DNA of 14,248 nt from Syntrophomonadaceae bacterium (GCA_003564505.1 PXFD01000097.1:1-14248); one strand, 5' to 3'; shown: positions 7,505-14,248, counted from the stretch's first letter. The notes: generated from the sequence alone by a model not told the origin. Program-made: numbers and translations.

Positions 7505-8317
7505 ATGACAAAGAATAATATTGGTTTAATTGGCTGCGGTGCCATAGGTTCTGCCCTGGTTAAGGGAATGGTTACAATGGGCGACGTTGACCCCAGCACA
7601 GTTTACCTTTACGATATAAGTGTGGAACGTAAAAACCAGGTCGCTGCTGAATATAACTGCAACGCTGCAGCCAGCCTTGAAGATTTTATACCTCAATGTA
7701 AAAATATTTTTATCGCCGTTAAACCGCAGGACACTGATAGCCTGCTGGCCTCACTCAAGCCGCTTGTACATCCTGGACAAATTTATATATCAGTAGCTGC
7801 AGGAATCACCATAAATTATTTAGAAAGCTGCCTTCTTCCGGGAACTAAAGTTATACGCTTAATGCCAAATACTCCCTGCCTGATCGGTGAAGGTGCAATC
7901 GTAATCAGTGCCGGAGACTTAGTTACCGAAGATGAGCGAAGTGAAATTGAAAGCATGCTTAAACCTTTAGGCATTACAATCCGCATGCCCGAAAAACTGA
8001 TGGATGCCGCAACCGGCTTGAGCGGTACAGGTCCTGCTTATGTATATCTATTCATTGAAACAATGATTGATGCAGGAGTTTCAGTAGGGATAAGACGAGA
8101 TGTAGCCACAAAACTGGTTATTCAAAATGTAATTGGCGCAGCAAAAATGCTCGACTCAAATACCCAGCACCCGGCAGAGCTGCGAAATATAGTAACTTCC
8201 CCGGCAGGGACAACCAGTGCTGCACTGCTTACGCTAGAAGAAGAAGGGTTTAGAAGCTGCCTGATAAAAGCAGTCATGGAAGCTACCAAACGTTCTGAAG
8301 AATTGCGCTTTGGTTAG
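7505..8317 (+). CDS. proC: Pyrroline-5-carboxylate reductase
   Basis: 270 residues, the usual length for ProC. It reduces L-1-pyrroline-5-carboxylate to L-proline with NAD(P)H in the cytoplasm, the last step of proline synthesis. Visible family features are the N-terminal Rossmann motif GLIGCGAIGSAL, the VKPQ turn, the RLMPNTPCLIGEG segment, and the C-terminal ProC signature around LSGTGPAYVYLFIE followed by DAGVSVGIRR and SPAGTTSAALLTLEEEGF. The ATG is preceded by AGGGGG at 7491-7496 with 8 nt spacing. It sits 125 nt after the dehydrogenase gene and has its own structured leader, so it may be controlled separately. Its product chemistry is the reverse of proline dehydrogenation, which bears on what the upstream complex does. 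Identification is firm. Confidence 0.97.
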   Translation: MTKNNIGLIGCGAIGSALVKGMVTMGDVDPSTVYLYDISVERKNQVAAEYNCNAAASLEDFIPQCKNIFIAVKPQDTDSLLASLKPLVHPGQIYISVAAGITINYLESCLLPGTKVIRLMPNTPCLIGEGAIVISAGDLVTEDERSEIESMLKPLGITIRMPEKLMDAATGLSGTGPAYVYLFIETMIDAGVSVGIRRDVATKLVIQNVIGAAKMLDSNTQHPAELRNIVTSPAGTTSAALLTLEEEGFRSCLIKAVMEATKRSEELRFG

Positions 8318-8364
8318 CAAAATCAGCACTTAATAAGTTTAGATGCAATCCTTTAATAATTAAA

Positions 8365-8422
8365 GCTGCTCCGCCTGTTTAATAAAACTACGCTCGCTGA
8401 TAGTTTAGGCCGGAGCTGCAGC
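8365..8422 (+). promoter_or_regulatory. Stem-loop structure in the leader of the homocitrate synthase-like gene
   Basis: GCTCCG (8368-8373) pairs with CGGAGC (8411-8416), with a further GC pair set outside it (8365-8366 with 8418-8419) and CC/GG pairs just inside. An inner hairpin is formed by AAACTA (8385-8390) and TAGTTT (8401-8406) around a 10-nt loop. There is no following U-run, so a classic intrinsic terminator for proC is unlikely, and the conserved T-box sequences are absent. It lies 32 nt upstream of the start codon, leaving the ribosome site at about 8442-8449 free. A regulatory or mRNA-end role is inferred. Confidence 0.4.
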
Positions 8423-8454
8423 GGCTTAACTCAAAAGATAAGAGAGGTGTATCC

Positions 8455-9645
8455 ATGAAACGTTTTCATGAATCTTTGGAAAAGAATTTACCAATGCTGG
8501 TTGATACTACATTAAGAGACGGTGAACAAACAGCCGGTGTAGTATTTTCCAACCGTGAGAAATTAAGAATTGCTAAAATGCTTGATAACCTTGGAGTTCA
8601 TCAAATTGAAGCCGGGATCCCCGTGATGGGTGGGGATGAGAAAGCAGTTATCAAGGAAATGGTTTCCTATAAACTTCAGGCCTCAATAATGGCATGGAAC
8701 CGGGCTAACATTGAAGATATCAAGCATTCAATAGAATGTGGTGTAGATGCGGTTGCCATATCAATCTCAACTTCAGATATACATATCAACCATAAGCTGA
8801 GAACATCAAGAGAATGGGTTTTAGAAAACATGACTAAAGCTGCTGAGTTTGCCAGTAAAGAAGGTTTATATATTTCGGTTAACGCAGAAGATGCTTCCCG
8901 TTCAGACATGGAGTTCCTGGTCCAGTTTGCCGAAGCAGCAAAACAGGCCGGAGCCAACCGCTTGAGATTTTGTGATACTATCGGGGTTCTCGAGCCTTTC
9001 AAAACTTATGAAATAATTTCTGAACTGATCGGAAAAACCGGTATGGATATAGAAATGCACACCCATAATGATTTTGGGATGGCTACAGCTAATGCCCTGG
9101 CAGGATTAAAGGCAGGGGCCCGTTTTCTTGGTGTAACAGTCAACGGATTAGGAGAAAGAGCCGGAAATGCTGCTCTTGAGGAAGTAGCCATGGCCTTAAA
9201 GCACCTCTTTGGTGTCAACTTGGGAGTTAATACAAAAGATTTTCGTAACCTCTGTGAATACGTCGCCAGGGCTTCCGGCCGTCAGCTTTACCCGGCAAAA
9301 CCGATTGTTGGTACAAATACTTTTGCACACGAATCTGGTATTCATGCTGACGGTGTAATGAAACATCCCGAAACATATGAAGTGTTCAGCCCTGAAGATG
9401 TCGGCCTGGAAAGACAGATCGTTATTGGAAAGCATTCCGGCTCGAAGGCTATTAAGATGAAATTTGTTGAGTATGGTATAGACCTGTCCGATGAAGAGGC
9501 AGCTGACCTTCTAAAAGCGGTCAGATCGGTTACTGTTGATTTAAAGCGCACCCTCTTTGACAAAGAGCTGATGTATATTTATGAAGACTACCTTTATGAA
9601 AAAAAACTTGCTCCATCGGGAGCAGAGTCTGAAAGCCAGGAGTAG
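8455..9645 (+). CDS. Homocitrate synthase-like acyltransferase (NifV/Re-citrate synthase type)
   Basis: 396 residues of the DRE-TIM metallolyase family, which condenses acetyl-CoA with a 2-oxoacid. The N-terminus has DTTLRDGEQ (D17, R21, E24), and HTHNDFGMA supplies H202, H204 and N205 for the divalent metal. HESGIHADG (about 292-300) is the conserved C-terminal catalytic loop. The EAGIPVMG segment at 52-59 resembles NifV rather than LeuA, and the protein lacks the roughly 120-residue leucine-binding domain of isopropylmalate synthases. Known members with this layout make homocitrate (from 2-oxoglutarate) or, in some anaerobes, citrate as Re-citrate synthase (from oxaloacetate). No nitrogenase genes are in the window, so a gene symbol is withheld. 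AGAGGTG lies just upstream of the ATG. It appears to head a run of closely spaced genes. Confidence 0.85.
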   Translation: MKRFHESLEKNLPMLVDTTLRDGEQTAGVVFSNREKLRIAKMLDNLGVHQIEAGIPVMGGDEKAVIKEMVSYKLQASIMAWNRANIEDIKHSIECGVDAVAISISTSDIHINHKLRTSREWVLENMTKAAEFASKEGLYISVNAEDASRSDMEFLVQFAEAAKQAGANRLRFCDTIGVLEPFKTYEIISELIGKTGMDIEMHTHNDFGMATANALAGLKAGARFLGVTVNGLGERAGNAALEEVAMALKHLFGVNLGVNTKDFRNLCEYVARASGRQLYPAKPIVGTNTFAHESGIHADGVMKHPETYEVFSPEDVGLERQIVIGKHSGSKAIKMKFVEYGIDLSDEEAADLLKAVRSVTVDLKRTLFDKELMYIYEDYLYEKKLAPSGAESESQE

Positions 9646-9652
9646 GACTTGA

Positions 9653-10606
9653 ATGAAAGATAATCTATACTGTGTAGTTGATATTGGCGGAACAAAAATA
9701 CTTCTGCTTCTTATGGATGAAGCAGAAAATATTTTGTTCCGTGAAAAACGTGCTACACCGAAGCCGGAAGAACCAGATGCTATCATTAAGGTGATCAAAG
9801 ATCTCTTAGCAAAAGCTAACAGGAAAAACGGTTACAGGCCAGAGAAAAAGCCAAAAGCAATTGGTGTCTGTATTGCCGCCTTTTTGGATCACCGAAAAGG
9901 ATTGGTTTACCAATCACCAAACCTTCACTGGAATGAAACGGTTCCTTTTGCGCAAATTATGTCAGAGCAGCTTAATTGTCCTGTATTTATTGAAAATGAT
10001 GCCAACGCTGCAGTGGTGGGTGAAGTTTTTTATGGCGCAGCCAGGGGCCATAGTAATGCTATATATGTTACTATCAGCACAGGTATTGGCGGAGGCCTTT
10101 TCCTGGATGGCAGGTTATACCGGGGTCACAGCGGTTTTGCCGGCGAAATCGGCCATATCAAACCCTTTGGCAAAGGCAGAACCTGCAATTGCGGCGGACA
10201 TGACTGCCTTGAGAGGTGGGCATCCGGCACTGGTATAGAGCTAAGCGCTAAAACTATCTGGCCTGAAGACGAAGTTTATCCCAAGCAGATCGATGCCAGA
10301 TGGGTCTTTGAAGAAGCGGATAAAGGAAATACACTGGCTAAAAATATTATCGACCAAACCATGGAAATTACAGGCAGGGGCCTGGCCAACCTGGTTAATC
10401 TTTTTAATCCTTCCTGCATTGTCATCGGAGGCGGGGTAGCAGGCAGCAGGAAAAATTATTTTAACGGGATTGCAGAGGTTATAAATAAAGAAGCAATCAA
10501 GCCTTCTGTGGAAATTACCCCGCTTGAGATTGTTCCGGCCCAGCTGGAACCTGATGCCGGCTTATGGGGAATGTATGCCATATTAACCGATCGGTTGGAG
10601 GAGTAA
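9653..10606 (+). CDS. ROK-family sugar kinase (glucokinase-like)
   Basis: 317 residues. It would phosphorylate glucose or a related hexose with ATP in the cytoplasm. DIGGTK at 10-15 is the phosphate-binding motif; ENDANAA carries the catalytic base D116; the segment GHIKPFGKGRTCNCGG with a following DCLE gives the ROK zinc site (H168, C178, C180, C185). STGIGGGLFLDG and VIGGGVAG are the expected further nucleotide-binding loops. No N-terminal helix-turn-helix is present, so this is a kinase and not a ROK repressor. The start lies 7 nt after the preceding stop, with AGGAG inside the end of the upstream gene, implying co-transcription. Sugar specificity (glucose, fructose, N-acetylmannosamine, allose) cannot be told from sequence alone. 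Confidence 0.9.
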   Translation: MKDNLYCVVDIGGTKILLLLMDEAENILFREKRATPKPEEPDAIIKVIKDLLAKANRKNGYRPEKKPKAIGVCIAAFLDHRKGLVYQSPNLHWNETVPFAQIMSEQLNCPVFIENDANAAVVGEVFYGAARGHSNAIYVTISTGIGGGLFLDGRLYRGHSGFAGEIGHIKPFGKGRTCNCGGHDCLERWASGTGIELSAKTIWPEDEVYPKQIDARWVFEEADKGNTLAKNIIDQTMEITGRGLANLVNLFNPSCIVIGGGVAGSRKNYFNGIAEVINKEAIKPSVEITPLEIVPAQLEPDAGLWGMYAILTDRLEE

Positions 10607-10609
10607 AAC

Positions 10610-11383
10610 TTGGAAAGTTCGCAACCACTTGAATATAGAGAGCAGATGGAGCGCCTTGAACAGATAGAGCAGATAGAACCTTTAGAACCTGTCTTTGACC
10701 TGCTCGAAACTTTAATTTCCCGCTATGGTATAACCGGGATTGCAGCCGCTATGTTTGCTGAAAGCGCAGGAGTACCATTTGCGTCAATAATTGTCCTGCT
10801 GACGGCGGGAACTTTGATTTTAAGAGGAACCGTTTCTTTCTGGTCTCTCCTGTTTGCATCTACCCTTGGCATTACCCTTGGTTCTATTGTAAGCTACCTG
10901 CTGGGTCTTCTGGGTAGTATGGCCGGAACAGCTGTCAGGTCAGGAATCTTTAATTACTTTCCCGATCACAAAAAAGTTACCAGGGCTACAAAAAAATCAA
11001 AGTTTATGCGTCTCTGGGAAAGGTATGGCAACTTTTCCATCTTTATGGCCCAGCTCTGGGGCTTTTCCCGCACTTTTGGATCCTTTCCAGCCGGTGCCAT
11101 GCATATGAATTTTTTTATTTTTATTATCTATACATTTCTTGGTGGTGCACTTTTTAGCTTTGCCTATATCGCAGCCAGCATTGCCCTGACCGGAACTATG
11201 AGCGCTACCATGGGTATCCTTAGGATCGTCCTTAACATTTCACCATGGCTTTTTATTATTGTAATCCTTGCCACAGCCGCAGCAGTTTACATTATAATCA
11301 TTAAAAAACGCTCCGGCCATTTGCCCGACTTTAAAAAAGTTTATTACAAGTTGATGCAAAAGATTAATAAAAATTATAATTAA
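10610..11383 (+). CDS. DedA/VTT-family integral membrane protein
   Basis: 257 residues starting at TTG, supported by GGAGGAG at 10597-10603 with 6 nt spacing and only 3 nt after the kinase stop. A cytosolic, Glu-rich N-terminus (residues 1-35) precedes a DedA-type core: ESAGVPFASIIVLLTAG as the first re-entrant segment, LGITLGSIVSYLLGLLG as the glycine-rich second segment, then YGNFSIFMAQLWGFSRTFGSFPAGA, where family members carry a conserved Arg and a PAG turn, and two further hydrophobic helices near 170-195 and 205-232. The C-terminus is basic. DedA proteins act in the cytoplasmic membrane; several are lipid scramblases or undecaprenyl-phosphate or PE transporters. Which of these applies here is unknown. 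The core acidic PGE motif of E. coli DedA is not obvious, so it is a divergent member. Confidence 0.8.
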   Translation: MESSQPLEYREQMERLEQIEQIEPLEPVFDLLETLISRYGITGIAAAMFAESAGVPFASIIVLLTAGTLILRGTVSFWSLLFASTLGITLGSIVSYLLGLLGSMAGTAVRSGIFNYFPDHKKVTRATKKSKFMRLWERYGNFSIFMAQLWGFSRTFGSFPAGAMHMNFFIFIIYTFLGGALFSFAYIAASIALTGTMSATMGILRIVLNISPWLFIIVILATAAAVYIIIIKKRSGHLPDFKKVYYKLMQKINKNYN

Positions 11384-11402
11384 GCTGCAAAGGCGGAGGA
11401 AT

Positions 11403-12533
11403 TTGGAGTTGGATAAAAACCTGGCTAACAAGGTTTCAATAACCCGATGTAATAGTTATCATCTTCAGACGGTGCTTGAAAGTTTCACTGAACTTTTTAA
11501 ACCCTGGAACGGAATCAACTATTTTGTCAAACCGGGTCAGAAAGTCTTACTTAAGCCAAATCTACTGGCCGCTGCCAGGCCAGAAGAAGCAGTTACTACT
11601 CTCCCTTTAATAATCAAGGCCCTGGCTGTAATGGTCCAGGAAGCCAAAGGAATAGTCCATATTGCCGATAGTCCCGGAACTGATGATCCTGACCTTGTTT
11701 ATCGCAAAACCGGGATGAAAGAGGTTGCCGAGGAAACAAATTCAACTCTAATCAAGTTTGACCACAATACAAATAAAGATTATTATATTAATAGTGATCA
11801 TGAAAAATTTAAGCTGGCTTCAGCACTGGATCAGATGGACCTGGTGATCAATGTCGCCAAACTTAAAACTCATCCGCTAACCGGGCTTACAGCAGCAGTA
11901 AAAAATACTTACGGCTGCATTGTCGGCAAGAAGAAGGCTCTTTTGCACGTGGAGCATCCATTGCCGAAAAGCTTTTCAAGGCTGGTGTTGGATGTTTGCC
12001 TGGCAGTAAAGCCTGGGCTTTCTATAATTGATGCTGTTGTCTCCATGGAAGGTTTAGGTCCGCGCGGCGGCAACCCGAGGCATACAGGACTCCTACTGGC
12101 CAGTCCCAATGCAGTTGCAGTAGATCGCGCAGCTGCCGAAATTACAGGCTTTGATACAGATGAAGTTCCCACATTGACTGCTGCCAGGGAAAAAGGTTTA
12201 ACGGGAACAAACTTAAAAGAAATAACAATTGAAGGGTTAAGTCTCAAAGAAAGTAAGATCAAGAATTTCAACAAGGGTCTGGCAGCAGGCGGCAGTATTG
12301 GACGCCTGGTCGCAAATTTCCCGATGGCCCGGTTCTGGGGTTGGGCTCGGAACAGAAGACCCTATCCAGGTATTGATGAAAATAAATGCATAAATTGCGG
12401 GAAATGTGTTAAGGATTGCCCTGCCCAGATAATCATGGCAGGACAACCTATCCCGGACATAGATCGCAGCTCCTGTATAAGATGTTACTGCTGCAGAGAG
12501 TTTTGCCCTGAAGGAGCAATTATATTAAAATAG
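11403..12533 (+). CDS. DUF362 protein with C-terminal 2[4Fe-4S] ferredoxin domain
   Basis: 376 residues. The DUF362 domain covers about residues 10-300: KVLLKPNLL, the ADSPG segment, VINVAKLKTHPLTGLTAAVKN and the DAVVSMEGLGPRGG stretch are typical. The C-terminus carries two [4Fe-4S] motifs (C329, C332, C335, C339 and C358, C361, C364, C368, with an additional C363). The biochemical role of DUF362 is unknown; ferredoxin-fused forms are common in anaerobes, so electron transfer is the safest inference. Two TTG codons compete as start: 11403 is only 3 nt from GGAGG (11395-11399), whereas 11409 has a more usual 9 nt spacing; the latter would shorten the protein by two residues. The gap to the DedA gene is 19 nt, suggesting one operon. 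Confidence 0.87.
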   Translation: MELDKNLANKVSITRCNSYHLQTVLESFTELFKPWNGINYFVKPGQKVLLKPNLLAAARPEEAVTTLPLIIKALAVMVQEAKGIVHIADSPGTDDPDLVYRKTGMKEVAEETNSTLIKFDHNTNKDYYINSDHEKFKLASALDQMDLVINVAKLKTHPLTGLTAAVKNTYGCIVGKKKALLHVEHPLPKSFSRLVLDVCLAVKPGLSIIDAVVSMEGLGPRGGNPRHTGLLLASPNAVAVDRAAAEITGFDTDEVPTLTAAREKGLTGTNLKEITIEGLSLKESKIKNFNKGLAAGGSIGRLVANFPMARFWGWARNRRPYPGIDENKCINCGKCVKDCPAQIIMAGQPIPDIDRSSCIRCYCCREFCPEGAIILK

Positions 12534-12560
12534 AAGCAGCAAACAGAAAGGAAAGGTAAT

Positions 12561-12761
12561 ATGGGTAAAACAAAATTTAGCCTTAAAGTTTATAATGAAC
12601 GGTGCAAGGATTGCGGAATTTGTTTCGAATTTTGTCCAAAAAACAATCTGATAGCCGGGGAAGACGGCAGCCCGGAACTGATTGATAAAGATGAATGTAC
12701 AGGATGCAAACTTTGTGAGTACATGTGTCCTGATTTTGCCATACAGGTCCAAAAAGATTAA
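12561..12761 (+). CDS. Small 2[4Fe-4S] ferredoxin, 2-oxoacid:ferredoxin oxidoreductase delta-like
   Basis: 66 residues with two canonical cluster motifs: C15, C18, C21, C25 and C46, C49, C52, C56, each followed by a proline. The layout and sequence (KVYNERCKDCGICFEFCP, then DKDECTGCKLCEYMCPDFAI) resemble the KorD/OorD delta subunit of 2-oxoglutarate ferredoxin oxidoreductases, although small free ferredoxins look alike. It lies 27 nt after the DUF362-ferredoxin gene with an AAAGG-type ribosome site, so the two are probably co-expressed. The alpha, beta and gamma oxidoreductase genes that normally follow are absent; a non-coding stretch begins at the stop. It may serve an oxidoreductase encoded elsewhere, or act with the DUF362 protein. 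Confidence 0.88.
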   Translation: MGKTKFSLKVYNERCKDCGICFEFCPKNNLIAGEDGSPELIDKDECTGCKLCEYMCPDFAIQVQKD

Positions 12762-12933
12762 TTTATATGCAAGCTATCGTATAGCTGTCTCTTGCTTTGC
12801 AAAAGAATTAAAATTCCCGGTATTGCATACCAAATTATTTCATAATTTATTACCATATAATGACTTCTTATACAAGACGAGCCCTATATGATGCTAAGAA
12901 AGCAGAACGAAACCGTTTAACCTGGCTCAGTAA
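12762..12933. other. Non-coding stretch between ferredoxin and hydrolase genes
   Basis: 172 bases rich in A and T, with no convincing gene. AGCTAT (12772-12777) and ATAGCT (12781-12786) form a small hairpin 10 nt past the ferredoxin stop, flanked by GCAAG and CTTGC that can extend it; there is no U-run, so termination is doubtful. TATAAT at 12856-12861 could be a -10 element for the hydrolase, but no good -35 element is found at the right distance. A ten-codon reading frame starting at 12888 ends before the hydrolase and looks fortuitous. Confidence 0.4.
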
Positions 12934-12945
12934 AGTGAGGGCGTC

Positions 12946-13011
12946 ATTATTACCGAAACCGCCTGGAATAAATTTACAATAACTAATAAAGAAAACCTCG
13001 GTCTTTCAACC
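12946..13011 (+). other. Probable N-terminal coding extension of the hydrolase with no standard start codon
   Basis: The hydrolase frame stays open back to the TAA at 12931-12933. The translated segment reads like the start of the family (WNKFTITNKENLGLSTMLL), including the first beta strand. No ATG, GTG or TTG occurs in frame before 13012. A ribosome-site-like GTGAGGG (12935-12941) precedes two ATT codons (12946 and 12949), so initiation at an ATT is the simplest reading; this would give a protein of 252 or 253 residues. Confidence 0.5.
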
Positions 13012-13707
13012 ATGCTTTTAGATAGTGGTAAGCCTGACCTGGTCATTGTCAGTCACGGCTTTACCGGTTCAAAAGAAGGAGGAGGCCGAGCGATTGAAAT
13101 GGGAGAAGCTTTAGCCGATATTGGCTTCAGCACAATATTATTTGACTTCGCAGGCTGTGGCGAAAGCGATGGAAATTTTACAGATATAACCCTCAGCAGC
13201 CACACCAATGATCTTGAAGCAGTAGTAAAATGGTCTCGGCAAAATGGATATATTAATATCATTTTAACCGGCAGAAGTTTTGGCGGAAGCACTATTGTCA
13301 ATTACGCATCACGTGATAATAGCATTAAAGCTATATGCACATGGGCTGCTGTAGCAAGGCTTGATGACCTCTTCAATAAGTTTGCCGGTCAAGAAATAAC
13401 CGGTCCCCCTGACCAGCTATCAACTATTCATGGAGATGAAGGAACAGTTTACCTGAAAAACAATTTTTTTTACGATCTGAAGCAGCACAATTTGCTGCAA
13501 GCTTCAGCAAAACTTGACCTGCAGGGACTGTTGATTATTCACGGATCTGCCGACGAATCAGTCCCGGTGAAAGATGCCCACCTGCTATATGAAGCAGCCC
13601 CGGAACCGAAACAGCTGGCGGTTATTGAGGGCGCCGACCACCGTTTTTCGAACCATATCGATCAGGTCTGGGACCGGTTCTTTACCTGGCTCATGCAGCT
13701 TACTTAA
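13012..13707 (+). CDS. Alpha/beta hydrolase (serine esterase/peptidase-like)
   Basis: From the first ATG, 231 residues of an alpha/beta hydrolase. SHGFTGSKEGGG (residues 14-25) gives the oxyanion loop, FDFAGCGESDG the second conserved loop, GRSFGG places the nucleophile at S89, HGSADESVP gives the acid D181, and EGADHRFS the histidine H210, so the catalytic triad is intact. Members of this group are small cytosolic esterases or acyl hydrolases of uncertain substrate. The conservative start at 13012 has no good ribosome site, and the family-like sequence continues 21-22 codons upstream, so the real start is likely earlier (see the extension entry). The gene stands apart from the operon before it, and its stop codon touches a long palindrome. 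Fold assignment is secure; substrate is unknown. Confidence 0.88.
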   Translation: MLLDSGKPDLVIVSHGFTGSKEGGGRAIEMGEALADIGFSTILFDFAGCGESDGNFTDITLSSHTNDLEAVVKWSRQNGYINIILTGRSFGGSTIVNYASRDNSIKAICTWAAVARLDDLFNKFAGQEITGPPDQLSTIHGDEGTVYLKNNFFYDLKQHNLLQASAKLDLQGLLIIHGSADESVPVKDAHLLYEAAPEPKQLAVIEGADHRFSNHIDQVWDRFFTWLMQLT

Positions 13708-13749
13708 TAATAAGTTGAAAAGGTGTCAGACACCTTTTCAACTTATTAT
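13707..13749. repeat. Perfect 43-nt palindrome (REP-like element or bidirectional terminator)
   Basis: Arms of 21 nt (13707-13727 and 13729-13749) are exactly complementary around a single A at 13728. The core GGTGTCAGACACC is flanked by AAAA on the left and TTTT on the right. The left arm begins on the last base of the hydrolase stop codon. The AAAA-stem-TTTT layout could terminate transcription in either direction, although the T run is only four long. From memory, GGTGTCAGACACC-type palindromes recur in many bacterial genomes as REP-like dispersed elements; copy number in this genome cannot be seen from one window. Confidence 0.75.
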
Positions 13750-13775
13750 CAATAAATAAGATGGAGTTATTCCCA

Positions 13776-14248
13776 ATGACCCAAAAATACCACTTAATTA
13801 CCCTGGGCTGCCAGATGAATGAACACGACTCCGAAGTCATCTCAGCCCTGGTAGAAAATATGGGCTACCTCGCTGTCCAAACACCGGATGATGCAGACTT
13901 GATCATTATTAATACCTGTGCTGTACGGAAAAAACCTGAAGACAAGGTTACCTCATTGCTGGGCAAATTTGCCGCTCTCAAAGCTGAAAAGCCTGATTTA
14001 ACCATTGCCGTTGGCGGGTGCATGTCCCAACAGGAAGATACAGCTAAATTCTTAAAAAGCCGCTTTCCCTACCTGGATCTTATATTCGGGACACATGCTT
14101 TGCCACGTCTGCCAGAATTGATCAGCGAAGCTGGCAGCAAAAAAGAAACTATTATTGAAGTAGATGAAAGTTATCTTGATAGGGAAGGGCTACCTGCTGC
14201 TCATAGCGGCGGATTCAAGGCCTGGCTTCCGGTTATATACGGGTGCGA
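13776..14248 (+). CDS. miaB: tRNA-2-methylthio-N6-dimethylallyladenosine synthase (3' partial)
   Basis: The first 157 residues are visible; the gene runs off the right edge. MiaB is a radical SAM methylthiotransferase that adds a methylthio group to i6A37 of tRNAs reading UNN codons. The N-terminal UPF0004 domain shows its three auxiliary cluster ligands: C12 in LGCQMN, C48 in NTCAVR and C82 in GGCMSQ. The window ends just at C157 (VIYGC), which should be the first cysteine of the radical SAM CxxxCxxC motif. The GCQMN, NTCAVR and TRP-less spacing fit MiaB better than MtaB or RimO. GGAG at 13763-13766 is 9 nt before the ATG at 13776. An in-frame ATG at 13761 overlaps that site and is less likely. 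The gene follows a palindrome that may separate it transcriptionally from the hydrolase. Confidence 0.93.
   Translation, partial: MTQKYHLITLGCQMNEHDSEVISALVENMGYLAVQTPDDADLIIINTCAVRKKPEDKVTSLLGKFAALKAEKPDLTIAVGGCMSQQEDTAKFLKSRFPYLDLIFGTHALPRLPELISEAGSKKETIIEVDESYLDREGLPAAHSGGFKAWLPVIYGC

Noticed and set aside
8318..8454. T-box or amino-acid riboswitch before the homocitrate synthase-like gene
   Set aside because: No conserved T-box antiterminator sequence and no terminator with U-run; only generic stems are visible.
12823..12861. TTGCAT and TATAAT as a hydrolase promoter
   Set aside because: The spacing is 27 nt, well beyond the usual 16-18; only the TATAAT is kept as a weak note.
12682..12891. 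A 69-residue reading frame overlapping the ferredoxin gene
   Set aside because: It overlaps the cysteine-motif coding sequence in another frame, has no ribosome site and no recognisable family; it is a shadow.
13761..13775. Upstream ATG for miaB giving an MELFP extension
   Set aside because: This ATG overlaps the GGAG that serves the 13776 start and has no ribosome site of its own; MiaB proteins typically begin close to the KYHLITLGCQMN strand.

Overview
The window looks like chromosomal DNA of a strictly anaerobic, probably Clostridia-type (Firmicutes) bacterium, perhaps a syntrophic or amino-acid-fermenting one. This rests on the dense ferredoxin-type redox genes, strong purine-rich Shine-Dalgarno sites, TTG starts, tightly packed co-directional genes, and close resemblance of the proteins to clostridial families. 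The taxonomic call is an inference. All recognised genes are on the + strand.

Region 1 (1-7379) is the most unusual part. Three tightly spaced genes appear to encode one large soluble redox complex. The first is a NuoE-NuoF fusion (left end cut by the window edge) with FMN/NADH sites and extra C-terminal ferredoxin clusters, as in electron-bifurcating HydB-type subunits. The second is a 1316-residue fusion of a NuoG-like ferredoxin module, four [4Fe-4S] motifs, an MvhD-like domain, an unassigned stretch, a sarcosine-oxidase/proline-dehydrogenase alpha-type flavoprotein, two more [4Fe-4S] motifs and a BFD-type [2Fe-2S] domain. The third, overlapping the second by 14 nt, is a DAO-family FAD dehydrogenase that would oxidise an amine or imino acid. 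The complex would link oxidation of a substrate such as proline, sarcosine or an opine to NAD and possibly also to ferredoxin. Substrate and bifurcation are hypotheses.

Region 2 (7380-8454) holds proC (pyrroline-5-carboxylate reductase). Its leader has nested inverted repeats that can bury the ribosome binding site. Its presence beside the dehydrogenase makes proline a reasonable but unproven substrate guess. A second structured leader follows.

Region 3 (8455-12761) is a tightly spaced run: a homocitrate synthase/Re-citrate synthase-like enzyme, a ROK-family sugar kinase, a DedA-family membrane protein, a DUF362-ferredoxin protein and a small 2[4Fe-4S] ferredoxin resembling the delta subunit of 2-oxoacid:ferredoxin oxidoreductases, but with no such oxidoreductase following it.

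Region 4 (12762-14248) has a 172-base non-coding stretch, an alpha/beta hydrolase whose reading frame continues upstream of its first ATG with no ordinary start codon, a perfect 43-nt palindrome, and the 5' part of miaB (tRNA methylthiotransferase), cut by the right edge. No rRNA, tRNA, CRISPR array, insertion sequence or phage gene was seen.
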